From Stentor coeruleus (taxonomy: Eukaryota; Ciliophora; Heterotrichea; Heterotrichida; Stentoridae): 37,155 bases of DNA. Below the pieces are notes generated by a model, which saw nothing but the letters and a program-made list of their open reading frames with translations, searched no databases and was not told the DNA's origin. Below are positions 17,212-28,091 of the stretch, in pieces. Each line of letters begins with the position of its first letter. Within the stretch, counting starts at the first letter, position 1. The stretch spans positions 1 to 37,155 of the forward strand of contig MPUH01000746.1 in NCBI GenBank assembly GCA_001970955.1. Direction: 5' to 3'. The position numbers and the translations under genes are program-made.

Positions 17212-19254
17212 TTAGTATTTGCCATGCTCATTATACAAAGCATCAATAATTGACTTGTAATGGATCCTGGCTTTGTGTCTTATGAGCTTTTGAGTAGGAG
17301 TGAGTAAATCATTTGAAGTCCATGGTTTAGGTTCAATATAAAGATTTTTAATGTGCTCAAAGCCAAAAAGTTTTTTATCTTTAGCAAGAGACCTAAATTC
17401 TTCAATCATAAAATCTTTAAAATGTTTATCTTGACATATTTCTTGTAAGGGTACTTCTGACTGATATGCATTAGGACTAACCCAAAACTTTCTCACATAA
17501 GCTTCATCAGGTACCACAACTGCTACTAAATAGCTCTGAAAAGAATCTCCATAAATGAAAATCTGCATCACAAAAGGGCACTTCATATAAACATTTTCAA
17601 GTTTTTCACAAGCAACATATTCTCCTTGAGACAATTTAAAAATATTTTTTTTCCTATCAATAATCTTCACCGCTCCATTATAAGGTAAAATCATCCCAAT
17701 ATCCCCAGTATGTAGCCAACCATCTTCATCAATAGTCTCTTTTGTAATATCTAAAGCTTTATAATACCCTAGCGTAACATTTTCACCTTTAATGCATATT
17801 TCCCCTCTTGGTGTAGGTAATAAATTTTCATTTTTATCTGAGCTAAAATAATCCATTTCAGGTACATCTTGTAATTTAAACTCAATATTCGCAGCAGGTC
17901 CTCCAATAATCTCAGGAACTTTCTCGTTTTTATTAGTAAAAAAACAACCTCCACAGGACTCAGTTTGCCCATAGCCTTCGACAAAAGGACAGCTAAAAAC
18001 AACTTTAAAAAAATTTGTCACATCTTTTGATAATGGTGCAGACCCTGAGCCAAAAGCTCTTATTTTGCCACCTAGAAAATTTTTGAAATTATTGAAAATC
18101 AGCTTGTCCCATATTGCATGAGTAATAAAACCATTTTCTTCAAATGCTCTGAGTTTTTGACGTAAAGCTTTACGAATTAAAGCTCCTAATGGACCTGGAG
18201 ATTTAGTTATAGATTGATTTAATAAAGCGTAAAAACGATTGAATAATCTTGGGACTGAGACAAACATTGTTGGCTTTAGTGAAATTATGTCATCTCTGAG
18301 TTTTAGAAGGTCCCCTGAGTAAAAGCCTATACTCCCACCTACTTCAATAATTAGATGTATTACAGTTCTTTCCATTATGTGAGCAAGAGGTAAATAGGAG
18401 AGGTACATTTCTTCTTCGATCCAAACAAAATCGCTTTTTTTAGAGGAGTTAATCATAGAAATTACGTTTTTGTGCGTAATTATTGCTCCTTTGGGTATGC
18501 CTGTTGTCCCACTTGTATAGCATATTGTAAACCAAGTTTCAGGTTTTGGAGGATTTAGTTTCCCTTCTGGGCACATTTGAAAAAGTTCTCTCATCGAGTA
18601 AATTTGCACTCCAACACTAAGACTTTCTTCTTTAGCTTTTATATTTACTTCCTCAAATTGTGCAACAAACTTAATCGAAGGTATCAAACCATTTTTTTTC
18701 ATTGAAAATATTTCACTTGCAAGATTTTCTGGACAGAAAATTATTTTTGCTTTTGTTTGCTCAATAATAAGATCTATTGACTCTTTTTGTTGAACATCAT
18801 AAATCGGTAAAGTTGTTATGCTTTGGGATATACAAGCTAAGTCTATTATAGTCCATTCTATACAATTTTTTGAGTATATGCAAGCAAATCGATTTCCATC
18901 TAGATCAGGATCTGTAATTTTTAAATAATCTAGAGCATATCCAAGTTGATGAGAAAGTTTACTAATTTCTGAATATGTTTGCCATTTGTAGGGACCAAGC
19001 TCACCTTGAATGTTTTCTCTAACCCCAAGAAAGTTTTTATTAGGTCTTTTTTTCATGCTTAAAAGAAAACTTTCATATAAGGTTAAAGCCTGAGATTGAT
19101 AATCACAACTTGAATTCAATCCGGCAAATGGCGATCTATAAATCGCACTGCATCCAGGCCTTTCTGAACCTTCGACCTTAATTGTATATTTGCTTTTAAC
19201 TCTCGATACCTCAACCCCCATTTTATTATTCAACAATATTCCATAGAATTGCAA
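17212..19254 (-). CDS. Long-chain acyl-CoA synthetase (AMP-forming, ACSL type)
   Basis: This 680-residue protein has the size of eukaryotic ACSLs. It carries the AMP-binding P-loop YTSGTTGIPKG at residues 246-256. The A5-like motif is EGYGQTES. The adenylation and hinge segment is GWLHTGDIG...IIDRKKNIFKLSQGEYVACEKLE, and a C-terminal lysine-containing L-T-P-T-Q-K-L-I-R region follows. The enzyme activates long-chain fatty acids to acyl-CoA for lipid synthesis or oxidation, normally on ER, peroxisome or lipid-droplet membranes. A second ATG at residue 12 (MGVEVSRVK, at 19221) is an equally good start and would expose Gly2. I see no strong transmembrane segment at the N-terminus. The gene lies between the two related RGS sequences and is transcribed in the opposite direction. 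Confidence 0.93.
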   Translation of the reverse strand: MQFYGILLNNKMGVEVSRVKSKYTIKVEGSERPGCSAIYRSPFAGLNSSCDYQSQALTLYESFLLSMKKRPNKNFLGVRENIQGELGPYKWQTYSEISKLSHQLGYALDYLKITDPDLDGNRFACIYSKNCIEWTIIDLACISQSITTLPIYDVQQKESIDLIIEQTKAKIIFCPENLASEIFSMKKNGLIPSIKFVAQFEEVNIKAKEESLSVGVQIYSMRELFQMCPEGKLNPPKPETWFTICYTSGTTGIPKGAIITHKNVISMINSSKKSDFVWIEEEMYLSYLPLAHIMERTVIHLIIEVGGSIGFYSGDLLKLRDDIISLKPTMFVSVPRLFNRFYALLNQSITKSPGPLGALIRKALRQKLRAFEENGFITHAIWDKLIFNNFKNFLGGKIRAFGSGSAPLSKDVTNFFKVVFSCPFVEGYGQTESCGGCFFTNKNEKVPEIIGGPAANIEFKLQDVPEMDYFSSDKNENLLPTPRGEICIKGENVTLGYYKALDITKETIDEDGWLHTGDIGMILPYNGAVKIIDRKKNIFKLSQGEYVACEKLENVYMKCPFVMQIFIYGDSFQSYLVAVVVPDEAYVRKFWVSPNAYQSEVPLQEICQDKHFKDFMIEEFRSLAKDKKLFGFEHIKNLYIEPKPWTSNDLLTPTQKLIRHKARIHYKSIIDALYNEHGKY

Positions 19255-20137
19255 AAACGATTTAATTATTCTTATAATAAAAGTATCTTAAAATCTAATA
19301 GCACGGCAATTTTAATTCTATCAAAGCTTTATAATCATATTCATATAGTAAATAATCAAATAAGAGAATCATCATATATATTATATAATGTATTTTTGTT
19401 ATATATTGCAATATAAATACTGGTAAAATATAGTTAGAATGAGCTTTCTTTACAAAAATAATCAAAAAATGATTCATAGATGTAGGAATACAGAATATTT
19501 ACTTGGTACTATATTTTGCCCCCAACTCCTCGAACAATTTTCACCTATGTTTAAAGGAAAAATACAAATTCTGAAATATAGGCCTTATGATTGTAATAAG
19601 TATATTATGGAAGCATAGGAATATCAAAGAGAAATATTTGAAAAAATGCATATATTTATATATATTATCATTAAGTAGTTTATGAGAATTAAAAAGAACA
19701 ATATTCAAATAATTCGATTTCAAAAACTACCAAAATATCCTAAAAAACATTGAAACACTCCCTTTCTACCATTTCTTAACTACACAATTTTTCAACAAAA
19801 AACCTTAATCAAAACTCTTTATCAAATTATAAACCCATATTTCATTTGTTATGTTCAGATTTATGAAATAGGACCCTTGAGAAAATATAAATTCTATAGA
19901 TTATTTAAATGAACAAATTAACGCATCGATATAAAAATTAAAAAAAATTGATGCTATAATCCTATTACCTAAGCTTTGAGCCAAATGCAAATTCATGATA
20001 AATTTTTTAAATTACATATTTTCCAGTCTTTTGAAATTATTGGGAGTTGCATAGTTTTTAACATAAAATCTATGGAGAAAACAGAAATCTTGATGAGAAT
20101 ATCTAAACAGAAAATATTAAAGTCATCAAATAAATAA
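19255..20137. other. Long divergent spacer, no gene seen
   Basis: This 880-bp AT-rich region holds only short hydrophobic or low-complexity frames. I find no tRNA-like cloverleaf, C/D box or repeat array. It is the upstream region of both ACSL and the 7TM-RGS gene. Confidence 0.5.
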
Positions 20138-21247
20138 ATGGAAAATCAATCAATTTTTATTTCAACTACTATACTATTTGGACTATTTTTTTCAGGGAAC
20201 TTTTATTTTTATTATATAAACAGATATGACCTTAATGCTTTGAACAGAAGTCGCTACTTGATGATAAATCAATTAGTCTTTTTAGTAATCCATACTCATT
20301 GCTGTATTACCTTAGTGTATCTTGACATGCCTGATATGCCCAAAAAAATCATCTCATTTATCTTCCTTATTTCACACAGTGGATTCTTTGTTGTTTATTT
20401 TCTATTTGTATATAGGATTATTCTATTAAATGATATTGAATTCGGACGATTAAACTCAAGTCAATATTCCAAAATTCTTAATAAACTCTCATGGAAGTGG
20501 AATTTTAAAATTTCTTCTATTTATATAATAACATGCTCAGTAGTTCTTGTACTTTTATTTGATATTTTTTCAGACACAAACTCTGTTGTAAAAGCTGTTA
20601 GTTTTGGGAATAAAAAACCAAGTCAATTGATTTTTGCATTAATTTTTTTCAGTGTAGGATATGCAGAATACCTATGTTTTGCTTATTTGTTTTATAAGGT
20701 TCTTAGAGGTAAATTTAGATTTACTTTGAAAATTGAAGTATTTCTTGACCTTCTAATTTGGACAGCTTATTATACTTATAGATTTGTTAATAGTGAATAT
20801 GATAACTATGGATTTTCAATGCTCTTAAGGAATTTTTCATTATGTGCTATTTTGATTTTGACTTTTACTTTTAGATCTCGCATTTGTAAAATCCCATTCC
20901 CCCCAGTTGAAAGTTTTTCACTGCTTTTTGTATTTGAAAACAAAACTATTTATGATAGTTTTTATGAATATTTATCTAATTTCAAAGATCATAGAGCAGT
21001 CAAGATGCTGGAATTAGGACTTTATATATCAATGCACAAATTTAAACCTAAAAAAAAATTAGAAAAGGCGATAGGATTTGCTTGCTCTAATATTCAAGGT
21101 CTAGAGGGACAAAGAACTAATATTGACGAAGTTGAGATTATTGTTTTCGATGAACTTTACAATTCATTTAAAGACTTTTTAAGCTCAGAAATTTTTGGAG
21201 AATTACGAATGAAATCTATTTTAGTTAATCGTTTACTATTATTTTAA
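20138..21247 (+). CDS. 7TM protein with C-terminal RGS-like domain
   Basis: This 369-residue protein has seven hydrophobic segments, at about residues 6-26, 41-61, 72-95, 122-143, 164-186, 203-219 and 229-245. A cytosolic C-terminal region of about 115 residues follows. That region begins with V-E-S-F-S-L-L-F-V-F-E-N, holds a helical middle with A-V-K-M-L-E-L-G-L-Y, and ends with V-F-D-E-L-Y-N-S-F-K-D-F-L-S-S-E-I-F-G-E-L. This is the helix pattern of RGS domains ('...I...F..Fl.s..f..l'), which accelerate GTP hydrolysis on G-alpha. The design resembles plant RGS1 (7TM plus RGS). It shares architecture and the motif R-N-x-S-L-C-x-I in TM7 with the gene at 31697-32926. The RGS call is from pattern; the 7TM topology is clear. 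Ligand and G-alpha partner are unknown. Confidence 0.7.
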   Translation: MENQSIFISTTILFGLFFSGNFYFYYINRYDLNALNRSRYLMINQLVFLVIHTHCCITLVYLDMPDMPKKIISFIFLISHSGFFVVYFLFVYRIILLNDIEFGRLNSSQYSKILNKLSWKWNFKISSIYIITCSVVLVLLFDIFSDTNSVVKAVSFGNKKPSQLIFALIFFSVGYAEYLCFAYLFYKVLRGKFRFTLKIEVFLDLLIWTAYYTYRFVNSEYDNYGFSMLLRNFSLCAILILTFTFRSRICKIPFPPVESFSLLFVFENKTIYDSFYEYLSNFKDHRAVKMLELGLYISMHKFKPKKKLEKAIGFACSNIQGLEGQRTNIDEVEIIVFDELYNSFKDFLSSEIFGELRMKSILVNRLLLF

Positions 21248-21538
21248 TCGCTTCTATAAACCTAAATGATTTTTATTTAACTATTAAATAGTTTAACACA
21301 TTATATAGCACCTACAATTATTCATCAGACCACAGTTTTTAATTAAAATTTTTTTTACCATAAACCTTTAAACTATTAAAAAAAATTTATCTTATCCTAC
21401 AATTTCAACCATCTATCCTTACTTTTCTTAAGCTTCGATCTGAACTTCTGTTGAATTTTCCTAATCAAAGCATTCTTCTNGCCCATTTTAAAAGCAAACA
21501 ATTTTCTGAGTTGATATAAAAATCTACTTTATCTTATC
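21248..21538. other. Convergent spacer holding an assembly junction
   Basis: The spacer contains the N at 21480 and a second copy of the 3' end of the downstream minus-strand gene (listed separately), so its true length is uncertain. Confidence 0.7.
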
Positions 21539-21621
21539 CTACAATTTCAACCATCTATCCTTACTTTTCTTAAGCTTCGATCTGAACTTCTGTTGAATTT
21601 TCCTAATCAAAGCATTCTTCT
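21386..21621. repeat. 94-bp direct repeat flanking a single N (assembly junction)
   Basis: Positions 21386-21479 repeat at 21528-21621, identical by eye, with an N at 21480 and 47 bp in between. The repeat covers the last codons and stop of the coiled-coil gene on the minus strand, so one copy is a false duplicate of its 3' end. Confidence 0.85.
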
Positions 21622-24118
21622 TAATCTTCCTAATAGCCGCAACAAGCATAAGTTCCCTCACATTTTCCAGTAAATTGCTCCAATTATTAACTTCCTCATC
21701 ATTAATCGAATTATAATTCCAGCTAAAAAACGAGTTAATCTCATCATAACTCAATAAAAACGAATAAGCCATACAATAAAAATGTCTCAAACACCCAGCA
21801 AAACTCCAAATATGTCTTGTATCAACAGCAAAATTACTCCCACTACCAAGAACTTCTTCAAAATACTCGAAATTTTCTAACAACGAACAAATCCCAGCTT
21901 TGTTTATAGCGCATTTTATAAGAGCTAAAGAGTTTTTTATAACATTTTCACTGTTTTGTATAGAACTTTGTATTTTCTTGTCATCTAAAGATCTATTTGT
22001 CCTTACCATTCTATAGAAAATTCCAAGTTCGTTCGCTGCTATGAAAAAATTTTCAGGAGTCAAAATTCCGTTTCCATATGAAAAAGTTTCTCTATAAAGT
22101 TTGATCATCATTCCAGAAGGCATGTTTGGGTAAAATTTCGAACATAAGTCTTTGAATGATCGAAATGATAAAGTGAAATCTCCTGTTTCAGTTATTTCTT
22201 TAGGGAATTGAGTGAAAAGTGATTTTATAAAGTGGAATTTTCGTTGTTTTTCACTTCGGTAGTACTCAAGGAGGATACGTAAAACATAAGATGAATTCAA
22301 ACAGACAGAGTATTTCTCAACTTTAGCCCTACTCCTCAAAAGTGCTTTTATATTAATAATTTCCTCCTTACTAAACTTACTCATTATTGAATCTACTAAT
22401 TTTGTCGCTGTATCAATTTGAACATAATGAACTTTAGCAAATTTAGCTTCTGGGATATCAAGTTCAGGTCCTTTAAAAAGCAAATGTCTACTACGTAAAA
22501 AAAACTCAAGTTCATCAATTTGCATTTCTTCAAGGAAAAATTTCTTAAAAGTTTCAATTTCCCATGATTTATTAGCTTTGCTTTCAGATAAAGCACTTAT
22601 AAAAATCTTTTTAGTCTTTTCATGTCCTCTTTTCCAAGGTGGGGCAGCTTGTACTTCCCTATACTGTTCATTAATTCTAAAAGCATTAAGCCAAGAATAT
22701 ATAAAATCAGGGAATTTCTGAGGAATTTTATCAGTTTCAATAGTGCACATTAAATGTTCATAATATTTTGAATCATAAATCCCTCTTATCGTAATTTCAA
22801 GCCAATTTCTAAATGGTAACGTATAAGTCATTGAGCTTTTTTGCTTAACTTTTATGATTTCTCCTAAATGTGGGAATGGGATTTTTAATGTTTCGATTAT
22901 AAGTTTATCATCTTCTGATTGAGGAACTGCTCGACGTAGAGTTGACATCCTTCTATTTTTTATCATGACCCTATCTTGAAAATTTGGCACTATTATTGAA
23001 ATATCTTCTGTTGAGTCTACACCATCGTATTTGTTTAGATTAGCTAAAGTTATTTTCCTTTGAAATGTTCGTAGTTGTTCTTGGGTTTTTTGTAAAACAA
23101 ATGATGTACCAAGATAACTTCTGAGCTCTTCGGACATCATGGAAATTTGCTCTTTTAATTCACGGTTTCGATCTTCTAAGGTTGAATTTCCCTTTTTTAT
23201 TTCGTTTAAGGATAGTTTTGTTAAGGTTTTTTTACGTTTGTGGAATTGGGTTGCTTGATGAAGTTCAGAAATTTGACTGTTGAGTTCAGAGATTTGGTAT
23301 TGGAGTCTTAAGGCTGCACGGTCTTTTTCTTTGAGAGCTTTATCGAATTGTTGAAAAAGGGATTTTTTTAGGTTGTCGACGAGGTTGGTTTTTTCGTTTT
23401 CAGTTTTTTCGTTGAGGTTTTCGTATTTTTTATGGATTTCTGAAATGTGGCTTTCGAGGAGGGTGATTTTGTTTAGCAGCTGCTCACGTTCAAGGAGTTT
23501 TGCCCGTTTAAGTGATTCAATTGTATTGTTAAGAGCTTTAACTTCAGGTTTATTCATAGGTAAAGCACATTCAATCTGTTTTTCCGATTTCACTTGTATA
23601 AAACAAGATTTTTTATACATGCTAATATTTTTCTTATACTTCATACAAAACTCATAACAGTTCTTAAGCACTTCATTCAAATTTTGAACACAAGCTTTTA
23701 AAAACCCAGGCTCATCATATTCTTCTTCTGTAATAACCCGGTATATTTCCTTACAAGCTGAAGTTATTCCTTTAATTTCTTTATCCTCAAAAGTTTTAAT
23801 GCAATTTTCACAGTTTTTTTGTAGTTCATCATACATCTCTTTGATATTTCCAGTGTTTTTATCTTGAGTTCTGCAGTGTTTATTAACAAATATCACTCCA
23901 CTTATTTCATTAAGGAGTTTTTGAGACCCTTGTTTGATATATTTTGATAAAGGACGAGAGTGTCCTTGAATTTGCCTTGCTGTGAAACATTTTTTGTTTT
24001 TTGATAAAGCTTGATTAATATCTGAACCTGGAACACTTATAGTCCGAAGATGATGTTTTTCATTATTAAATGTATCACTATAAGCATTATCAAGAACGCT
24101 GGTAGTTGAAGCTCTCAT
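21539..24118 (-). CDS. Large coiled-coil protein with C-terminal IQ-like motif, unknown function
   Basis: This is an 859-residue protein of no family I can name. Residues about 75-190 are helical with several Cys. Residues about 195-345 form a strong coiled coil with heptads of Leu/Ile among Glu/Lys/Gln (for example T-I-E-S-L-K-R-A-K-L-L-E-R-E-Q-L-L). A globular region follows to about 820. It includes a segment resembling an EF-hand pair around F-R-S-F-K-D-L-C-S-K-F-Y and G-N-G-I-L-T-P-E-N-F. The last 30 residues contain an IQ-like motif, I-Q-Q-K-F-R-S-K-L-K-K, which could bind the window's calmodulin-like protein or another one. The design suits a cytoskeletal or basal-body protein, but that is inference. 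The start lies 59 bp from the P4-ATPase stop on the same strand. Confidence 0.65.
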   Translation of the reverse strand: MRASTTSVLDNAYSDTFNNEKHHLRTISVPGSDINQALSKNKKCFTARQIQGHSRPLSKYIKQGSQKLLNEISGVIFVNKHCRTQDKNTGNIKEMYDELQKNCENCIKTFEDKEIKGITSACKEIYRVITEEEYDEPGFLKACVQNLNEVLKNCYEFCMKYKKNISMYKKSCFIQVKSEKQIECALPMNKPEVKALNNTIESLKRAKLLEREQLLNKITLLESHISEIHKKYENLNEKTENEKTNLVDNLKKSLFQQFDKALKEKDRAALRLQYQISELNSQISELHQATQFHKRKKTLTKLSLNEIKKGNSTLEDRNRELKEQISMMSEELRSYLGTSFVLQKTQEQLRTFQRKITLANLNKYDGVDSTEDISIIVPNFQDRVMIKNRRMSTLRRAVPQSEDDKLIIETLKIPFPHLGEIIKVKQKSSMTYTLPFRNWLEITIRGIYDSKYYEHLMCTIETDKIPQKFPDFIYSWLNAFRINEQYREVQAAPPWKRGHEKTKKIFISALSESKANKSWEIETFKKFFLEEMQIDELEFFLRSRHLLFKGPELDIPEAKFAKVHYVQIDTATKLVDSIMSKFSKEEIINIKALLRSRAKVEKYSVCLNSSYVLRILLEYYRSEKQRKFHFIKSLFTQFPKEITETGDFTLSFRSFKDLCSKFYPNMPSGMMIKLYRETFSYGNGILTPENFFIAANELGIFYRMVRTNRSLDDKKIQSSIQNSENVIKNSLALIKCAINKAGICSLLENFEYFEEVLGSGSNFAVDTRHIWSFAGCLRHFYCMAYSFLLSYDEINSFFSWNYNSINDEEVNNWSNLLENVRELMLVAAIRKIKKNALIRKIQQKFRSKLKKSKDRWLKL

Positions 24119-24177
24119 ATATTAACTTTACATAATACATTATTTCCTATAGTTTATCGACTTAAGCATTTTATTAT

Positions 24178-27100
24178 CTATTCTATAAATACTTTATTTG
24201 GGTTTATTGCAAGTAGTCGATGTTTCTGTACCGCATTCGGTTTAAAAACAGCATGTGAGCAACTAATTAAAAAATCAGGTATAACAGCAAAAAGTGGTAC
24301 AATTATCAAAACAATCCATGCTGTACCATTTCCTAGCATAGAATACACAACCCCTCTTGCTTCGTTTTGAAACACTTTCGAAATTGAATCGGTATTTAAA
24401 ACAATAATAGTCAAATAATAAATCAAAACACTCAAAATCCCAATAATCCTATATAATCCTTACAAACTATAATAATTCCAATGCATGTTTTCTATATAAA
24501 GTTTCAAAGTGATAATATGTATTATAAGACTAAATGATAAAGTTGATACCCACCATAGATTATTAATATCTCCATCATTGTTCATAGATTGTTGTGACAT
24601 TGTAATTGGTATCCAAAAACTTACTGATCCATGCCATATACCAAGTCCGACCCAAAGCCAGAACCTTTTGATGTTTAAATATAAGTTTTTTTGTCCTGCT
24701 GTATATAAAGCAGGATATTTTAATGACCTTTCTGAGTCAAGGTCTTGTTCAAGAAGATAAGTAATCATACATGGCCAACTAGTCCAAAAAGAGTTATAAA
24801 GCATAGGAAGCCAATCAAGAAAATATATCTGCCCACTGAAACCATTGAATAAAGCAAACCAGAGTTCTGTTAAAACTACAGCTATGTTCTTGTAAAAATA
24901 ATAACAAACAAACCAGGTTATTCGTTTATAAGCCCAACGACCATGAGCAAGGACTAATTTTCTAAGGAACCGGAATTGGGTTATAGCGAAATCTGATGCT
25001 TGAACTGCTTGAGCACCTTCTTTACCTGAAATCCCAACACCAATATGAGCTTCTTGAATCATTGATACATCATTTGCCCCATCACCAATTGATAAAGTTA
25101 CCCATTTCCCACTTGATTTAGCTAGATTAACTACTTGAGCTTTTTGAGCTGGGGATACTCGGCAACATATACATGATGATGATAGAAAACCTAGTTTAAA
25201 AAATAAGGATTTCAAGTTGGGGTTTTCTAAAACCCATGATAATGTTAGCCCATCTATTACGATACCAAGTTTTTTTGGCAGTTTTTTTTTGTTTTGGTCA
25301 AGAATTTGAAATGTGCATTGGCTTAGTTTGTAGGATGAATTTAAACGTTCAAGTTTTTCTGAGATTTCTTCTGAAGATTGAGATGAAAGTTTGATAACTT
25401 CCATGTATTGCTGGAGAAGGTTACAGGATTTACCGATTTCGATTGCAGTTTCTTCTTTGTCACCTGTGAGGACCCAGACTCGGATGTTTGCACTCATGAG
25501 TAGTTCTATAGCTTCAGGAACTCCATCTTGAAGTTTATCTTCAATCGCTGAGCATCCAACCAATTCTAAATTAATCTCAATCTCAGAACCAAGTTGATCA
25601 AGTTTTGTTTCTTTATTAGGATCATTACTCATCATAACATTTTTCCATTTCAAATACCAAGCCTCAAATTCTCTTTCATTGATTTCCCTCTGAGCCATAA
25701 CCAACGTCCTAAGCCCTTCAACAGCAAAATTCATCAAAACATTTCCAAGATTTTCTTTTTCATACAAGTTTTCTAATAATGGCAACATCATAGAATCAGC
25801 ACCTTTAGTCATAAGAATATACTGCTTTGTATGTGGATTTCTTACTATAACCGACATACGTTTTCTATCCGAGTTGAATGGAATTTCTACTAAGATATCC
25901 CATTCTATTTCATCATCTGTTGCTACTTCTTTTAATCTGATTTTCCCTTCACTTCTTTCAAAAAAAGAAATCCCAATGTTCTTAGATGCTTCAACCAAAG
26001 CTAATTCATCAGGGGAAGAAGCTTGAAGGACAATTTTCCCTTGTTCCTTATCATGAGCAGGGAACACAGAATGACAAACAGCCATGAATTCGAAAAAAGT
26101 CCTAAGATGCTTATACTCTTTATGACTAGGGTTATGGAAAATCTCATATTCATACGACCCTTTAAATCCAAAAGTTCTTTTTGAATCCCCATAAATTTTC
26201 CCATTTATCTCACATTTCCTAAACTCCATTTCATTACAAGTTAAAGTCCCAGTTTTATCACTAAAAATAAACTCAACTTGCCCAAGTTCTTCTACAAGGT
26301 CTGAAGATCTACAAACAGCAGGTTTATTATTGTAAAACATATCCAAATCTTGGCCGATCATAAACGCAATTGCAAGTTTTAATATTTCTAAAGCGACATA
26401 AAGGGATATAGGGATAAGATGTGAATATGCTACTAAATAAGTTAAGACTTGGATAAAGTAGGCAAGTCCTAGATCTGAAGAAGATAAGTCGATATAAGAA
26501 TGTTTTTCTGCTTGATTGTCTTGCCAATTAACACTAAGTCCTGCAAGTAAAAGACAAAGTGATATTTGGAACCCAAAAACTGTATAAAGGATCATATTCA
26601 TCCTTTTTAACACATTACTAGCTTTACTTGGTGCTTGTTTACTATTAAGCATAATTTTCGACTCTTGTCCAGTATATATAACTGCACCATATACAAATTC
26701 TGTATTTTGTAAGCTTGTTCCTCTTAAAAGAAGTTGTTTTAAACTTAAAGGCTCTTTATTAGTCCCAAAAGAGAAATTACAGTTCCACTTTACTAAAGAC
26801 ATATTAGGCTGATCACACTCAATTTCAAATTTCCACTCTTGTACTTCTTCTACATCGAAAATCTTATTCGTCATATCAATCGCGACCTTTTCTTTTAAAT
26901 TAACTTCTCCATCAAGGTTCATAGTATTAACAAACCCAAGTCCTTTCTTATCACTAGATGCTAAAAACACCAAATCTGCAGGCATATACTCCCCATTTTT
27001 AACACACAATATATCCCCAACTTTAATATTTTTGCTTTCAATATCAACAATATCCTTTTTCTCAATATCTAATTTATGGCATTTCATTGAATTCACAGCT

Positions 27101-27492
27101 TTATCTTGTTTATGTCTAAAATAATCTTCATATGCTTCTTTCAACATAGTAAAAACCAAAACTGCAGCAAATGTTCCAGCCATAGTAAAAGGGTTTTTAG
27201 GGGAAAAATACTGTGCTGACAGGATAGAGATTATTAAAAAATACACGTTAGCAACACGTCTAAACTGCCAAAGAAGGCTTTTTGGAGCCCAGGTTATAAG
27301 AGAATATTTTGATGTTGATATAGCATTTGTTAAAAACTTTTCTGATGGGGATATTGGATATTTGATTATCCTAGCATCAGTAAAAGATGGGACTATAGGG
27401 TAAGCTTTTAGTTGAGTTTCCATGTAATTACCTTCAAGCTTTGTATTGTCTAAATCACTGACAAATAAATCATCCTTCCTGCTGCTTTTCAT
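24178..27492 (-). CDS. P4-type ATPase, phospholipid flippase, two exons
   Basis: Exon 1 (27492-24464) and exon 2 (24448-24178) join across a 15-nt intron to give 1099 residues. The signature phosphorylation motif DKTGTLT is at residues 412-418. The P4-specific P-I-S-L-Y-V-A-L-E in TM4 is near 361. The A-domain motif reads DGEVNLK (about 194-200) where most P4-ATPases have DGETNLK. The N and P domains show K-G-A-D-S-M, T-G-D-K-E-E-T-A and GDGANDVSMIQEA. About ten membrane segments are visible. Exon 2 supplies the last helices, including T-A-W-I-V-L-I-I-V-P-L-F and the P-D-F-L cap typical of the family C-terminus. The enzyme moves aminophospholipids to the cytosolic leaflet at the plasma membrane or Golgi. 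Without splicing the protein would end after residue 1010 in mid-membrane domain. Confidence 0.95.
24449..24463 (-). other. 15-nt spliceosomal intron in the P4-ATPase gene
   Basis: On the minus strand GTAAGGATTATATAG interrupts the codon between AGT TT and G ATT. Removing it restores an open frame through the last membrane helices and the expected C-terminus. Read through, the frame meets TAA at the donor itself (TTG TAA). Uniform 15-16-nt introns are characteristic of heterotrich ciliates. Confidence 0.9.
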
Positions 27493-27735
27493 TATTAAAA
27501 TTTGTTGTTGGTATAGGAGTAGTTGGAAAATCTTAAATTTGTGGAAATTGATTAGAGGGAAAAGTTGGTGATTTTTTGTTAATGGTGAGATTTGTATAGG
27601 AGTTCTTTTGGGATGATGATTTTTTTAAGGTTTTAGGATGAGTTTTGATTTTAGGTAGAGGGTTTATATGAAGAAGTAGGCATTTATTGTTATGTTTTTG
27701 ATTAAGTTTTTTGATATTTTAGTTTTATGATTTAG

Positions 27736-28091
27736 GTATATTATATGGTGATTTAATATATTTTTTATAAGATAGTGTTAGTTTATTTGAGTTATGTAAT
27801 TATAGTTGTGGGTTGTTGGTAGTTTTTGTGGTTTATTTGAAGATTTAGGTTTTAGATGTAAGATTTTTTTATTATCAAAATCTAATAATAATTAACTTGA
27901 AATAAATGTGGTNAGTATATTATATGGTGATTTAATATATTTTTTATAAGATAGTGTTAATTTATTTGAGTTATGTAATTATAGTTGTGGGCTGTTGGTA
28001 GTTTTTGTGGTTTATTTGAAGATTTATGTTTTAGATGTAAGATTTTTTTATTATCAAAATCTAATAATAATTAACTTGAAATAAATGTGGT
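27736..28091. repeat. 177-bp direct repeat flanking a single N (assembly junction with variants)
   Basis: Positions 27736-27912 and 27915-28091 are the same sequence with three differences that I can see (G/A near 27778/27957, T/C in GGGTTG/GGGCTG, G/T in TTAGG/TTATG). The N is at 27913. The differences suggest two haplotypes or paralogues rather than simple read error. Confidence 0.85.

Noticed and set aside
24178..24435. Separate 85-residue membrane protein downstream of the P4-ATPase
   Set aside because: It is the last exon of the P4-ATPase; a 15-nt intron joins the two frames.
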